64,000 nt of DNA from Phycisphaerae bacterium. GTDB lineage: Bacteria > Planctomycetota > Phycisphaerae > SM23-33. How positions within the stretch are numbered: the stretch's first letter is position 1; every line of letters starts with the position of its first letter. Below the pieces are notes generated by a model that saw nothing but the letters and a program-made list of their open reading frames with translations, had not been told where the DNA came from and ran no database searches. The translations under genes and the position numbers were made by a program. Where the stretch lies: the NCBI GenBank assembly GCA_030745875.1, contig JASLNT010000014.1:62001-126000 (forward strand), given 5' to 3'. Shown here piece after piece: positions 55,115 through 63,424 of this stretch.

Positions 55115-56104
55115 ATGAGAATGCGAACTGTTTTGATGCTGATGGCGATTTGTCCGGCTTTCATTGGTTGCGGCAAGGGCGAGACGATCGCCAAACCACC
55201 GAGCTACCCCATAGTCATCCAAGCCGAGAACCGCCCCTGGGACACGCCCCACAGCAAGGGTCAACTGCTGCTGACGGACCACTACCGCATATACACCACC
55301 GTCCGTCGACGTCCGTTACGCGAGTATTTACCCGGACTTATGGAAGCTTCCCACAGCCGATACCTGGACCTTACGGGCCTATCCGATCGGCCGTCAGACG
55401 AACGCATGCCAATGTACGTGATGGCTACACGCTCCGAATGGGCCGCCCTGACCACTGCGCGCCTCGGTAAGCATGCCGGGCCCGTGCTGTCGATAACCGC
55501 CGGCGGATACTGCTACGCGGGAGTGTGCGTTTTGTGGGACATCGGACCGAGGGCTACGCTGTCAGTAGCCGCCCACGAAGGCCTGCATCAGTTTTTCTCG
55601 CACCGATTGGTCCAGTCCCTTCCGATGTGGCTTGAAGAGGGCATTTGCGTACTGGCCGAAGGGCACCAGCTTCACAAGGGCTCGCTGGTGTTCACTCCGA
55701 AAAACAACCCCGGACGCATCACCGCACTTCGCAATGCAATCGTCAACAACCACTGGGTCGAAATATCCAAATTGCTGCCCATGGACGCCGGTGACGCAGT
55801 GGGAACCGGCATCGCCGAAAAGGCTGTCGGATACTACGGGCAGGTATGGGCTCTGTCGATGTTCATCCGCAGCACACCGAAGTACAACGAGGGAATGCAG
55901 CGAATGATCGCCGACGCCCAGGACGGACAGATGCATTTGGTGCTGGGATTGACCGCCGACGCACTGGCCAAACTCAAGAGATACGGACGAGCCTACAACA
56001 AAACCGTGTCGGTTCCCCTGTTCAAACATTACATCTCAGCCGATCTGAAGGGATTCAACGCGGAGTACCTGGCGTTCGCCCGCAAACTCGCCGGACTTAA
56101 GTAA
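55115..56104 (+). CDS. DUF1570-like lipoprotein with HExxH motif
   Basis: 329 residues from ATG 55115; lipobox-like PAFIGC19. The zinc-peptidase motif is HEGLH at 154-158 (SVAAHEGLHQFF) with a third ligand candidate in WLEEGI about 15 residues later, the gluzincin arrangement. Planctomycetota carry many such DUF1570/peptidase MA-like proteins, presumably periplasmic or outer-membrane proteases or adaptors. Two more ATGs six bases and further apart are possible; upstream in-frame sequence looks non-coding. It converges with the SUMF1-like gene, one base between the stops. Confidence 0.8.
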   Translation: MRMRTVLMLMAICPAFIGCGKGETIAKPPSYPIVIQAENRPWDTPHSKGQLLLTDHYRIYTTVRRRPLREYLPGLMEASHSRYLDLTGLSDRPSDERMPMYVMATRSEWAALTTARLGKHAGPVLSITAGGYCYAGVCVLWDIGPRATLSVAAHEGLHQFFSHRLVQSLPMWLEEGICVLAEGHQLHKGSLVFTPKNNPGRITALRNAIVNNHWVEISKLLPMDAGDAVGTGIAEKAVGYYGQVWALSMFIRSTPKYNEGMQRMIADAQDGQMHLVLGLTADALAKLKRYGRAYNKTVSVPLFKHYISADLKGFNAEYLAFARKLAGLK

Positions 56105-56105
56105 C

Positions 56106-56924
56106 CTACCGGGCGCCCTTCGGGTCGCATTCGACCACTACGCGGAAACCAACGTTGTAGACTTTCTGCCACGCCTTGTAGCTCATCCGGAACGCCGATC
56201 TGCACAACTTCGGGCGATCCCGCCACGAACCGCCCCGCACTACAAGCCCATCGGAGCCTTTGGGCGAGTTCCGCCCGTCATCTGCGCGGTACGGATAAGG
56301 CTTGTAAGCCGATCGCGTCCATTCGGCTGCATTTCCATGCATGTCGTGAAGCCCCCAGGCGTTCGGCTTGTAACCTCCAACATCGGTGGTCACCAGACCG
56401 CTATCGTCGAAACGCGCATCGCGCGGCGTGAGGTCGCCTGTGTATCGCCCATCCGTATCGTACGCCAATCGCCTGATGTTCGCATCAGCCATGTTCGCCA
56501 GCGTCGAAAAATCGGCGTCCGCATCACCGTACGACATCGCCTTGTTCGACCCGGCGCGGCAGGCGTACTCCCACTGTGCTTCGGTGGGCAAAGTAAAACT
56601 CCGTCCGGTCTTCTTCGACAGCCACTTGCAAAACGCCAACGCCTCACTCGCCGAGATTCGAATGACAGGCTGATTCGCACCGTCCAGGTCCCATCCGAGA
56701 TGCCCCTCGCTGAATTTCCACGACGCCTTGTGTTCGAAACGGCTTTCGTGTGTGGGGTTGAATCGGTGGTACTGAGCGTTCGTGATTTCGAACTTGCCCA
56801 TCCAGAACGATTTGGCGACCGACGCCTTGGTTATGGGCAGTTCGTCGATTCGTCCGTCCGGATCACCCATAACAAACCGCCCAGCCGGAATTCGCACAAG
56901 GTCCAACTTCACCCCCCCCGCCAA
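56106..56924 (-). CDS. SUMF1/FGE-like domain, displaced from the HzsA-related gene by a frameshift
   Basis: 272 codons starting only at a TTG (56924) inside the end of the HzsA-related gene. The domain is a complete SUMF1-type fold: LDLVRIPAGRFVMGDPDG, PVIRISASEALAFCKWLSKKTGRSF, LPTEAQWEYACRAG, GLHDMHGNAAEWTRS, VVRGGSWRDRPKLCRSAFRMSY, VGFRVV. If one G is removed from the G8 run at 56912-56919, this frame joins the upstream frame to read VNLGGGVKLDLVRIPAG, the usual junction of HzsA-SUMF1 fusions. In true formylglycine-generating enzymes two Cys follow GGSxxC and YC; here the first is Asp/Arg-flanked and absent, only the second (KLC) remains, so sulfatase-activating activity is doubtful. Many SUMF1-like domains are not FGEs. 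Confidence 0.78.
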   Translation of the reverse strand: MAGGVKLDLVRIPAGRFVMGDPDGRIDELPITKASVAKSFWMGKFEITNAQYHRFNPTHESRFEHKASWKFSEGHLGWDLDGANQPVIRISASEALAFCKWLSKKTGRSFTLPTEAQWEYACRAGSNKAMSYGDADADFSTLANMADANIRRLAYDTDGRYTGDLTPRDARFDDSGLVTTDVGGYKPNAWGLHDMHGNAAEWTRSAYKPYPYRADDGRNSPKGSDGLVVRGGSWRDRPKLCRSAFRMSYKAWQKVYNVGFRVVVECDPKGAR

Positions 56925-59523
56925 GGTTTACGGTCTGTTTGGTCGCGCCGTCAGCGGCTTGCAGACGCTGGGCGGACTTGGTGTCGAGAGGCCAGTTTTC
57001 GCAACTGATCGACTTTGGTCCGGGCCTGACCGGGCGCGAAGGCTTAATTGGCTTAACGGTTGGGGCGACTATGGAGGGGATGTCCTCAGGATCTTCGTTT
57101 ATTGACGCATACAGCTTTCGCAACTCGCGTCGCGGACCGTGGTCCTTCTGCGTTCTGGACGAACCGGCTGTATCGCGCCAAGTTCCGTGACATGGAGCAT
57201 TCAGGTCGATCCAGGTTATCAGGCGGTCCCACGCGTCGGCGTCAAGCTTCACACCGTGATGCCCTTTCGTGAGCATCTGGACCAGTTCGCTGGTGGTCGG
57301 ATGGAATTCATACGGGTTGAGCATACGCAGGTCGCTCTCGAAGCCCGGAACACGAAGGTAAGATCGCAACTCCACAAATGACGGATCAAACACGCCACCG
57401 TACTTACCAAACAGTTTGTGCTTCTCGACCCCTTCAATCACCTTGGGTTTTGGGTCCCTGTTTCTGAAGACAATGAAACGCCCCTGGTCCCTGCGCAGGT
57501 CCGGTATCGGGCGATTCTTGCGGAGTTTTCCGTCATGGCAGGCTACGCAGTACTTGTCCAGAACCGGCTGGACGTCGTGAAGGAAGCTGAAGCCTCTTAC
57601 CGGTCCCTTCCATGGAACGATCTTGCCGGGCCGTTTTCTGGCGGCGATTGTGCGGCTGTTGGGGGCTCCGGCGCTGTTTTTCTCGTGGCAACCTACGCAG
57701 GAGAGCACTTCCCCGGGCATTGCGGTCATCCAACTTCGCATTAACTGAACCGCCATTCCCTTCTCGTCGAGAGGCTGGATTGAAATGGGCGTATTGGCGG
57801 GAATCGAAAAGAGCGCCGAACCGTCAGATTCCACGTCAACGGTTCCCAGCACGCGTTTGGGCTCCCAGGGCCCGTCAATGCCGACCATGTAATTAATTCC
57901 CGCCGACCTGCGATACGCAAAGTGGTACGTGAACAATCGCAGCTTCTTGACGGATCCTTTCGGAACTCCCGCAAGGCCCGGCCCGCGGTAGATATTCTCG
58001 ATATAGATCGCTGCGTCTTTCCGTGACGGGTCCACCTTGTCGGGAATTATGGGCGGAAGCTTACGTTTCTTCAGAGGGATCGGTTCGAGGAGCACATGGT
58101 CCTCAAGTTCCTTTATCAACGTCATGTTGTCGAAAATATCGACCAGGTACACGCCCCAGAGGTCCCTCGGGGTCGGCTTGGCTGAGACAATGAAGTACTT
58201 ACCCCCGCCATCACCGGTAGCCGCATCGCCAAGCGGAAACGGGTGGAGAAACTTCGGCCAGCTGTTTTCAGTGAGTTTGTCCTGTATGAGCGCTTTGACC
58301 TTCTTACCGTATCCCGGTATTCGCTGGACGACGCCCTGAGTCGACTTGTTGCCCAACGCCGGATCGAAAACAACCAACTCGCCCACCCTTCCGACGTGGT
58401 GGCCGGTGACGACGCCGACAACCTTGGTCGAATGGCCCGGGATCGGACGCGCGTAGAATATACCGTTAGGCCAGTACGAACCGCTGCCGTAATACTCCCG
58501 CTGGGACGTCCCGTCGGGGTTCATGGTGAACAGGTATCTGCCCCACACGTGCGGCAGGTCGGTGTATTCCCATCGCAGATACAGAACGCGTCCGTCGTTG
58601 GTCACGGTGGGGCTGTAGTTGTGGTCCTGATCGAAGCACAACTGCCTGATGCCTTTACCGTCGGAGCCCATCACGTAAGCCATCGCAACATTGACCGATG
58701 AATTGCACGGAACGGCCTGCAAAGGCGCAGTCGAGACGAATACGATATTCCCGTTGGGCAGATAGCACGGATCGAAATTATGCACGTTATGCTTGTTCGA
58801 CGGAGATATCTGCCTTGCGATCCGGTCTCCGGTAAGCGATCCGGTTGAAGGGTCAATTCCGATCTCGAACACCTGGAGATTACGGTTCTTGTCCGGAAGC
58901 GAAAACAGCAGCTTGTTCGCATCGTAGTGCAGTTCGATATCCGACAGAAGCTCCTTGCCCTTCGGACGGTAGACAGTGCTCAAACGCCCATCCGGCCGCA
59001 GAGGCGAAAGGGCCTCCAGGGAGTTGTCCCAGTTGACCAGGTTCGGAACGTTATCAAGTTGCCACGAACTCTGTCGCGGCAGACCGATGAACTCACCCAA
59101 CCCCCTGCCCTTTCCGCGAGCCCGGCGGGCGGAGCCCATAGGTTTGCGTTTTATCAGCAGCAGTTTGCTGAAATCCAACAGCGGATTGGCGAGCATCGCT
59201 TCAGACTGAAACGCAACCAGCTCGTCGACCAGGGCGATCGCTTTGCTGTCTCCGGCGGTCAGCAGTTTGTCAATTTCAGCAATTCGTCCCTCCCATTCGG
59301 TAATTCTCTTCAGATGCTCAGGGCCTTTGGGATACCGCTTGCCGAAAGTCTTGTGCAAATCCCCCACAGCCATTCGCAAAGCGCGAATTGACACACGATC
59401 GAATTGGGCTTTCGCCTCGGCCAGTTGCTTCGCAGCCGACGGATCGGCCGCATTGGCGGCGGTGAACACCAGCGACATTACAAGCGTGGAAAGAACCGCC
59501 TGCCTTGTACATCTGCAGATCAT
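56863..59523 (-). CDS. HzsA-related secreted protein D, interrupted at its SUMF1-like domain
   Basis: 886 codons as read, starting at an ATG with AAGGTG 5 bases upstream. Signal peptide, helical N-terminus, TolB-like propeller (IELHYDANKLLFSLPDKN, SPTVTNDGRVLYLRWEYTD), then two heme c sites CVGCH and CVACH. The last ~17 codons after the G8 run (GEVGPCANSGWAVCYG) are out-of-frame; the in-frame continuation with one fewer G is the SUMF1-like domain encoded by 56106-56924. The true product is therefore probably a ~1140-residue fusion, if the run is a sequencing artefact or a slip site. It follows the two PQQ-like genes at a 29-base distance, in one operon. Confidence 0.8.
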   Translation of the reverse strand: MICRCTRQAVLSTLVMSLVFTAANAADPSAAKQLAEAKAQFDRVSIRALRMAVGDLHKTFGKRYPKGPEHLKRITEWEGRIAEIDKLLTAGDSKAIALVDELVAFQSEAMLANPLLDFSKLLLIKRKPMGSARRARGKGRGLGEFIGLPRQSSWQLDNVPNLVNWDNSLEALSPLRPDGRLSTVYRPKGKELLSDIELHYDANKLLFSLPDKNRNLQVFEIGIDPSTGSLTGDRIARQISPSNKHNVHNFDPCYLPNGNIVFVSTAPLQAVPCNSSVNVAMAYVMGSDGKGIRQLCFDQDHNYSPTVTNDGRVLYLRWEYTDLPHVWGRYLFTMNPDGTSQREYYGSGSYWPNGIFYARPIPGHSTKVVGVVTGHHVGRVGELVVFDPALGNKSTQGVVQRIPGYGKKVKALIQDKLTENSWPKFLHPFPLGDAATGDGGGKYFIVSAKPTPRDLWGVYLVDIFDNMTLIKELEDHVLLEPIPLKKRKLPPIIPDKVDPSRKDAAIYIENIYRGPGLAGVPKGSVKKLRLFTYHFAYRRSAGINYMVGIDGPWEPKRVLGTVDVESDGSALFSIPANTPISIQPLDEKGMAVQLMRSWMTAMPGEVLSCVGCHEKNSAGAPNSRTIAARKRPGKIVPWKGPVRGFSFLHDVQPVLDKYCVACHDGKLRKNRPIPDLRRDQGRFIVFRNRDPKPKVIEGVEKHKLFGKYGGVFDPSFVELRSYLRVPGFESDLRMLNPYEFHPTTSELVQMLTKGHHGVKLDADAWDRLITWIDLNAPCHGTWRDTAGSSRTQKDHGPRRELRKLYASINEDPEDIPSIVAPTVKPIKPSRPVRPGPKSISCENWPLDTKSAQRLQAADGATKQTVNLGGGGEVGPCANSGWAVCYG
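56912..56919 (-). repeat. G8 homopolymer at the HzsA/SUMF1 junction
   Basis: Eight consecutive C on the plus strand (G on the coding strand). Seven or ten would restore one reading frame through both domains; eight breaks it. Such runs are slippery for polymerases, for ribosomes and for sequencers. Confidence 0.9.
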
Positions 59524-59552
59524 GACATCACCTTGGGATAAACGTGTTTGCT

Positions 59553-60767
59553 CTACTTACCGACTTTCACGCAGACCAGTTCGCCTATTGCGTTGCGGAC
59601 ATAGATAAGCCCGTCTGAAATCGCGGGGGTCGCCCAGCACCGCTTGCCTGACTTGAGTATCTCGTCTGAGGCCAGCTCCTTGTATCCGTCGGGCGCAGCT
59701 TTGGCGATCACCAGTTTGCCCTTCTCGGACACCACGATCAGTTTCCCGTCAGACATGATCAGCACGCCCATTCCCAAACTGGATTCGGTCCACTTGGCCT
59801 GGCCGGTCTTAAGATCCAGGCACGTGAGTTTCTTCTCGTCAAAAGCGTAGATGCATCCTTTATACAACACGCCTCCGCTGAGCTTGCTCTTGAGGTTCTT
59901 GTTCTTCCAGATCGGTTTGGGATCCGGCTTGCCCAAAGGCACCAGGCAGCACCCGGTACCGAGCGCCGAGGAGACGAAGAGGTTCTCGCCGGCGATTATG
60001 GGGTCCGAAGCGTTTATGTCGTACTTGGTCTTCCAGGGGAACTCCCAGACCTTCTTACCGTCGGCGGCGTTGACGATAATAACGCTCTGGCGTACGAACA
60101 GCAGCACGTGGGGCTTACCGTCGCGTTCGATGGGAATGGGCGTGGCGTATCCGCCGTACCCCGGACCGCTGGACCAAACCAGCTTGCCCGTCTTCTTGTT
60201 GAAGGCGGTTCCGGCTGAACCGGCGTTCAGTATCAGCAGATCGCCTACAACCAGGGGCGAGCCTGCGAAGCCCCATTGGGGATTCTTGCTCTTGATCGGC
60301 GTGGTCCACTTGACATCGCCCTTGTCGGCGCTGAAGCAGCGAACAACACCGTACTTGGAAACCGCGTACACGTTCTCGCCGTCAAGAGTAGGCGTTGAAC
60401 CCGGGCCGCCTACATGCAGCTTTGGTTCTTTCGGCACGAACAGTTTGGCCTCGTGGGAAAACGACCATATCTTCTTTCCGGTCTTGGCTTCGAAGCAGTA
60501 GATGGTCTCTTTTCCCGAATCGTTGCCCATCGCATAGGCCTTTCCCCCGCCGATGGCGATGGAACCGAATCCATTCCCGATCTTCTGTTCCCAGATAATC
60601 GACACACCCGCCGACGCGTCAAACCAACCGGTTTCCTTGGAAATGCCCGTGTGATCGGGCCCGCGATACATCGGCCACTCGTCCGCCTGGACAACAACCA
60701 CCGCAAACGAAGCGACAACAAACACCATCAGAAAAACAGATAAACGGGGCTTGCTTCGTTCCAACAT
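59553..60767 (-). CDS. Secreted PQQ-like beta-propeller protein, tandem copy 2
   Basis: 404 residues, signal peptide LSVFLMVFVVASFAVVVVQADEWPMYRG and AGGAGAG upstream of the ATG. Blades carry IYCFEAKTGKKIWSFSHE, VRCFSADKGDVKWTTP, TCLDLKTGQAKWTESSLG. The N-terminal EWPMYRGPDHTG is the common opening of planctomycete PQQ-like proteins. It is clearly a duplicate of the next gene upstream: the first ~70 aligned mature residues differ at about 15 positions by my count. Probably periplasmic. Cofactor and substrate unknown; no PQQ-dehydrogenase catalytic Asp was identified. Confidence 0.88.
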   Translation of the reverse strand: MLERSKPRLSVFLMVFVVASFAVVVVQADEWPMYRGPDHTGISKETGWFDASAGVSIIWEQKIGNGFGSIAIGGGKAYAMGNDSGKETIYCFEAKTGKKIWSFSHEAKLFVPKEPKLHVGGPGSTPTLDGENVYAVSKYGVVRCFSADKGDVKWTTPIKSKNPQWGFAGSPLVVGDLLILNAGSAGTAFNKKTGKLVWSSGPGYGGYATPIPIERDGKPHVLLFVRQSVIIVNAADGKKVWEFPWKTKYDINASDPIIAGENLFVSSALGTGCCLVPLGKPDPKPIWKNKNLKSKLSGGVLYKGCIYAFDEKKLTCLDLKTGQAKWTESSLGMGVLIMSDGKLIVVSEKGKLVIAKAAPDGYKELASDEILKSGKRCWATPAISDGLIYVRNAIGELVCVKVGK

Positions 60768-60887
60768 TTCTTACTCTCCTGTCAAGGAAGTCCAATACCC
60801 AACACGGTCGGCGCGGCCGGTCGCACAGCCCGACAAGGCGCATACGCGGACTGCAATTACGACAGTCGAAGCGGCGGACGCATGGGT

Positions 60888-62105
60888 CTACTTGCCGACT
60901 TTGGCGCAGACCAGGTCGCCTGCGGTGTTACGCGCGTAGATAAGTCCGCCCGAAAGCGCGGGTATCGTCCAGCATTGCGTCCCTGCCTTGAGAATATCAC
61001 CCGAAGACAGTTCCTTGTAACCGTCCGGCGACGCCGAGGCGATTACCAGCTTGCCCTTTTCCGACAGCAGGATCAGCTTCCCGTCAGCAAGCATCACCGT
61101 GCCCCTCCCGAGGCTGTCGTCGGACCACTTCTTGTCGCCCGTCTTGAGATCCAGACACGTGAGCGCAGTCTCGTCAAAACCGTAGACGTGCCCGTCCAGC
61201 ATCACGCATCCGCTCAGCTTGTTCTTCATGTTCTTGTTCTGCCAGATCGGCTTGGGATCCGACTTTCCCAGAGGCAACAGGCAGCAGCCCGAACCGTATC
61301 CTGAGGAAATGAAGACATTCTTTCCGGCGACTATCGGATCGGCGCCGTTCACGTCATACTTGGTCTTCCAGGGAGCATCCCAGACCTTCTTTCCGTCGGC
61401 GGCCGCGACGAGCGCAACGCTCTTAGCGGTGAACAGCAAGACATGCGGTTTTCCGCCGTATTCGATGGGCACGGGCGTGGAATACCCAGCCGCCGCGGGA
61501 CCGCTGGACCACTTCTGCTTTCCGGTGTTCTTGTCAAAGGCTGTCCCGGCGGAACCGGCGTTGAGTATCACCAGATCGCCCACAACCAGCGCCGAACCGG
61601 AGAAACCCCACTTGGGAAGCTTGGACTTGATTTTCGCGGTCCACTTGACGGCGCCTTTGTCGGTGGACAAGCAGTGCACGTCGCCATGCTTGGAAACCGT
61701 ATACAAATACTCACCGTCAACAGTCGGCGTGGCGTAGGGACCGCCCTTGTGCCCGCCCATGTACTCTTTGGGCACGGAGGGAGCGGAGTCGTAAGAGAAC
61801 GCCCATATCTTCTTACCGGTTTTGGCGTCGAAGCAGAATACAGTGTCTTTGTTGGAGTCATAGCCCATTGTGAACGCGCGACCGCCGTCTATGGCGATCG
61901 AACTGTATCCCGTTCCGATCTTCTGTTCCCAGATAATCTTCACCCCGGCCGACGCGTCGAACCATCCGGTTTCTTTGGAAACGCCCGTATGGTCGGGTCC
62001 GCGGTACATCGGCCACTCGCCCGCATGGACCGTGACCATCGCGTACGAAGCGAAAACAACCACCAACAGGAAAACAGGCAGACCAAATTTGATTCGTTTC
62101 AACAT
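60888..62105 (-). CDS. Secreted PQQ-like beta-propeller protein, tandem copy 1
   Basis: 405 residues from the ATG at 62105, with GAGGAGAG upstream; an upstream in-frame ATG at 62165 lacks this and a signal sequence. Signal peptide FGLPVFLLVVVFASYAMVTVHAGEWPMYRG. Blades: VFCFDAKTGKKIWAFSYD, VHCLSTDKGAVKWTAK, TCLDLKTGDKKWSDDSLG. It is the first gene of an operon with its duplicate and the HzsA-related/SUMF1 gene. The gap between the duplicates (120 bases) looks like a decayed repeat of the leader region. Function unknown beyond a periplasmic propeller. Confidence 0.88.
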   Translation of the reverse strand: MLKRIKFGLPVFLLVVVFASYAMVTVHAGEWPMYRGPDHTGVSKETGWFDASAGVKIIWEQKIGTGYSSIAIDGGRAFTMGYDSNKDTVFCFDAKTGKKIWAFSYDSAPSVPKEYMGGHKGGPYATPTVDGEYLYTVSKHGDVHCLSTDKGAVKWTAKIKSKLPKWGFSGSALVVGDLVILNAGSAGTAFDKNTGKQKWSSGPAAAGYSTPVPIEYGGKPHVLLFTAKSVALVAAADGKKVWDAPWKTKYDVNGADPIVAGKNVFISSGYGSGCCLLPLGKSDPKPIWQNKNMKNKLSGCVMLDGHVYGFDETALTCLDLKTGDKKWSDDSLGRGTVMLADGKLILLSEKGKLVIASASPDGYKELSSGDILKAGTQCWTIPALSGGLIYARNTAGDLVCAKVGK

Positions 62106-62244
62106 TTTTGTACTCTCCTCTTGTCGGAATATAGTGTTCGATATTGCTGGCGACACCAGTCGCAAAGACCAATAGATGTACGATCCGCAATTATAACACG
62201 CGCAAGAACCACCGCAAGCGCCGGATTGCGACTCAGGGCGACCG

Positions 62245-63372
62245 CTATCGCAGGAATTCCGCCAACCGGTCTATCACCTGCCCAACCACAATCTCCGGGC
62301 TCGACGCTCCAGCCAGCACGCCTATGGAAAGCGGGCGACAGTCCGGAAGCCAACCGTCCAGCGCCACCGGTTCGTCAAGATCCGAATCGAAGGCGATGAC
62401 GCGATCGGTCGAAACGATGGCGTCGGCGTTTTCGATAAAAAACGCCGGAACATACCCGCGCGCCAGTTCGTGAAGATGACGCGTATTGGACGAACCGAAC
62501 CCGCCGACAACCATCACCAGATCGCATCCGGACGAACACAGCATCGCCGCCGAAGTCTGGTGGTCCTGCGTGGCGTGACAAACGGTCGGCTCGAAAAGCA
62601 GTCTGTCGATGGTTAGATCCGAGGCGAACCTGGCGGCGAATGCGGTTTGCAGCGTCTGTCGCACGGCCTCGGTGTCGCTGTAGAGCATGGTGGTTTGGCT
62701 GACCTGCGCCAACTGCTCGAACGGTTCAAGCGATGTCGCATTCGTACAAACGGGAGGGAAGAACTCGGTAAACTTGTCGCCCGGGATCACGCCGGAAATC
62801 ATGTCGGCGAATATTCCGGTCTCGACAAGGTCGCCTACAACCAGGTATTTCCCGCCGACCGCGTCGAGCCTGGACTTGGTGACCACCGTTTCGTCATGTT
62901 CGGCCCGTCCGAATATCAGCACGCCGAATCCGTTCTTTGCGGCGCGGCAGGCCCATAACCACAGGCGTCTCACGTCGCCGCAAGTGGTGTCGAGCACTTC
63001 GCAACCGACCTCCCTGAGGCGCTGCTCGATATCCACCGTGACACCAAACGCGGGGATGACTGCGCGATCCGTGGGCGTAATGAATTCCTCAAGCCGGTTA
63101 ACCTGCTCGGAGTTCAGTATCTTGACCCCGAGCCCTGAGAAATGGGCGTTCACCCACGGATTATGGATTATCTGCCCAAGCAGGAACAGGCGAGAGGGAT
63201 CGGTGTCTCTGGCGGCGCAAGCTTTCTCGAGCATCGCCAACGCCCGGTTCACACCGCGGCAGAATCCAAAGGCGGTCGGAAGTCGAATATCCCCGCCGGG
63301 CAATCGCAGAACATTGCCCGAGGCGCGTATCGCGTCGATCGTTTCGCTGGCAAAAGCTGTTGACTGTCTCAT
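62245..63372 (-). CDS. ispH: 4-hydroxy-3-methylbut-2-enyl diphosphate reductase (divergent)
   Basis: 375 residues. Fe-S ligands C38 (FGFCRGV), C131 (DTTCGDV) and C265 (TVCHATQDHQ) line up with IspH; H70 (IIHNPWVN), H159-E161 (HDETV, the catalytic glutamate) and the SSN of SSNTRHL at 294-296 match the substrate site. It performs the last step of the non-mevalonate isoprenoid pathway, giving IPP and DMAPP, in the cytoplasm. It is longer than the 310-320-residue norm, with an insertion of about 50 residues between the second and third Cys, and the usual NRQ after the third Cys is DHQ. It is the only gene here with no clear ribosome binding site. Confidence 0.87.
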   Translation of the reverse strand: MRQSTAFASETIDAIRASGNVLRLPGGDIRLPTAFGFCRGVNRALAMLEKACAARDTDPSRLFLLGQIIHNPWVNAHFSGLGVKILNSEQVNRLEEFITPTDRAVIPAFGVTVDIEQRLREVGCEVLDTTCGDVRRLWLWACRAAKNGFGVLIFGRAEHDETVVTKSRLDAVGGKYLVVGDLVETGIFADMISGVIPGDKFTEFFPPVCTNATSLEPFEQLAQVSQTTMLYSDTEAVRQTLQTAFAARFASDLTIDRLLFEPTVCHATQDHQTSAAMLCSSGCDLVMVVGGFGSSNTRHLHELARGYVPAFFIENADAIVSTDRVIAFDSDLDEPVALDGWLPDCRPLSIGVLAGASSPEIVVGQVIDRLAEFLR

Positions 63373-63424
63373 TGCATGAAATGAACGACGGGTATCGACA
63401 GCCCGAGGCGCGCCTCGCGGCTGC

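Noticed and set aside
26998-59523. Hydrazine synthase complex (anammox)
   Set aside because: Four HzsA-like proteins are present, but no beta/gamma subunit or other anammox gene is in the window, and such paralogues are common in non-anammox Planctomycetota.
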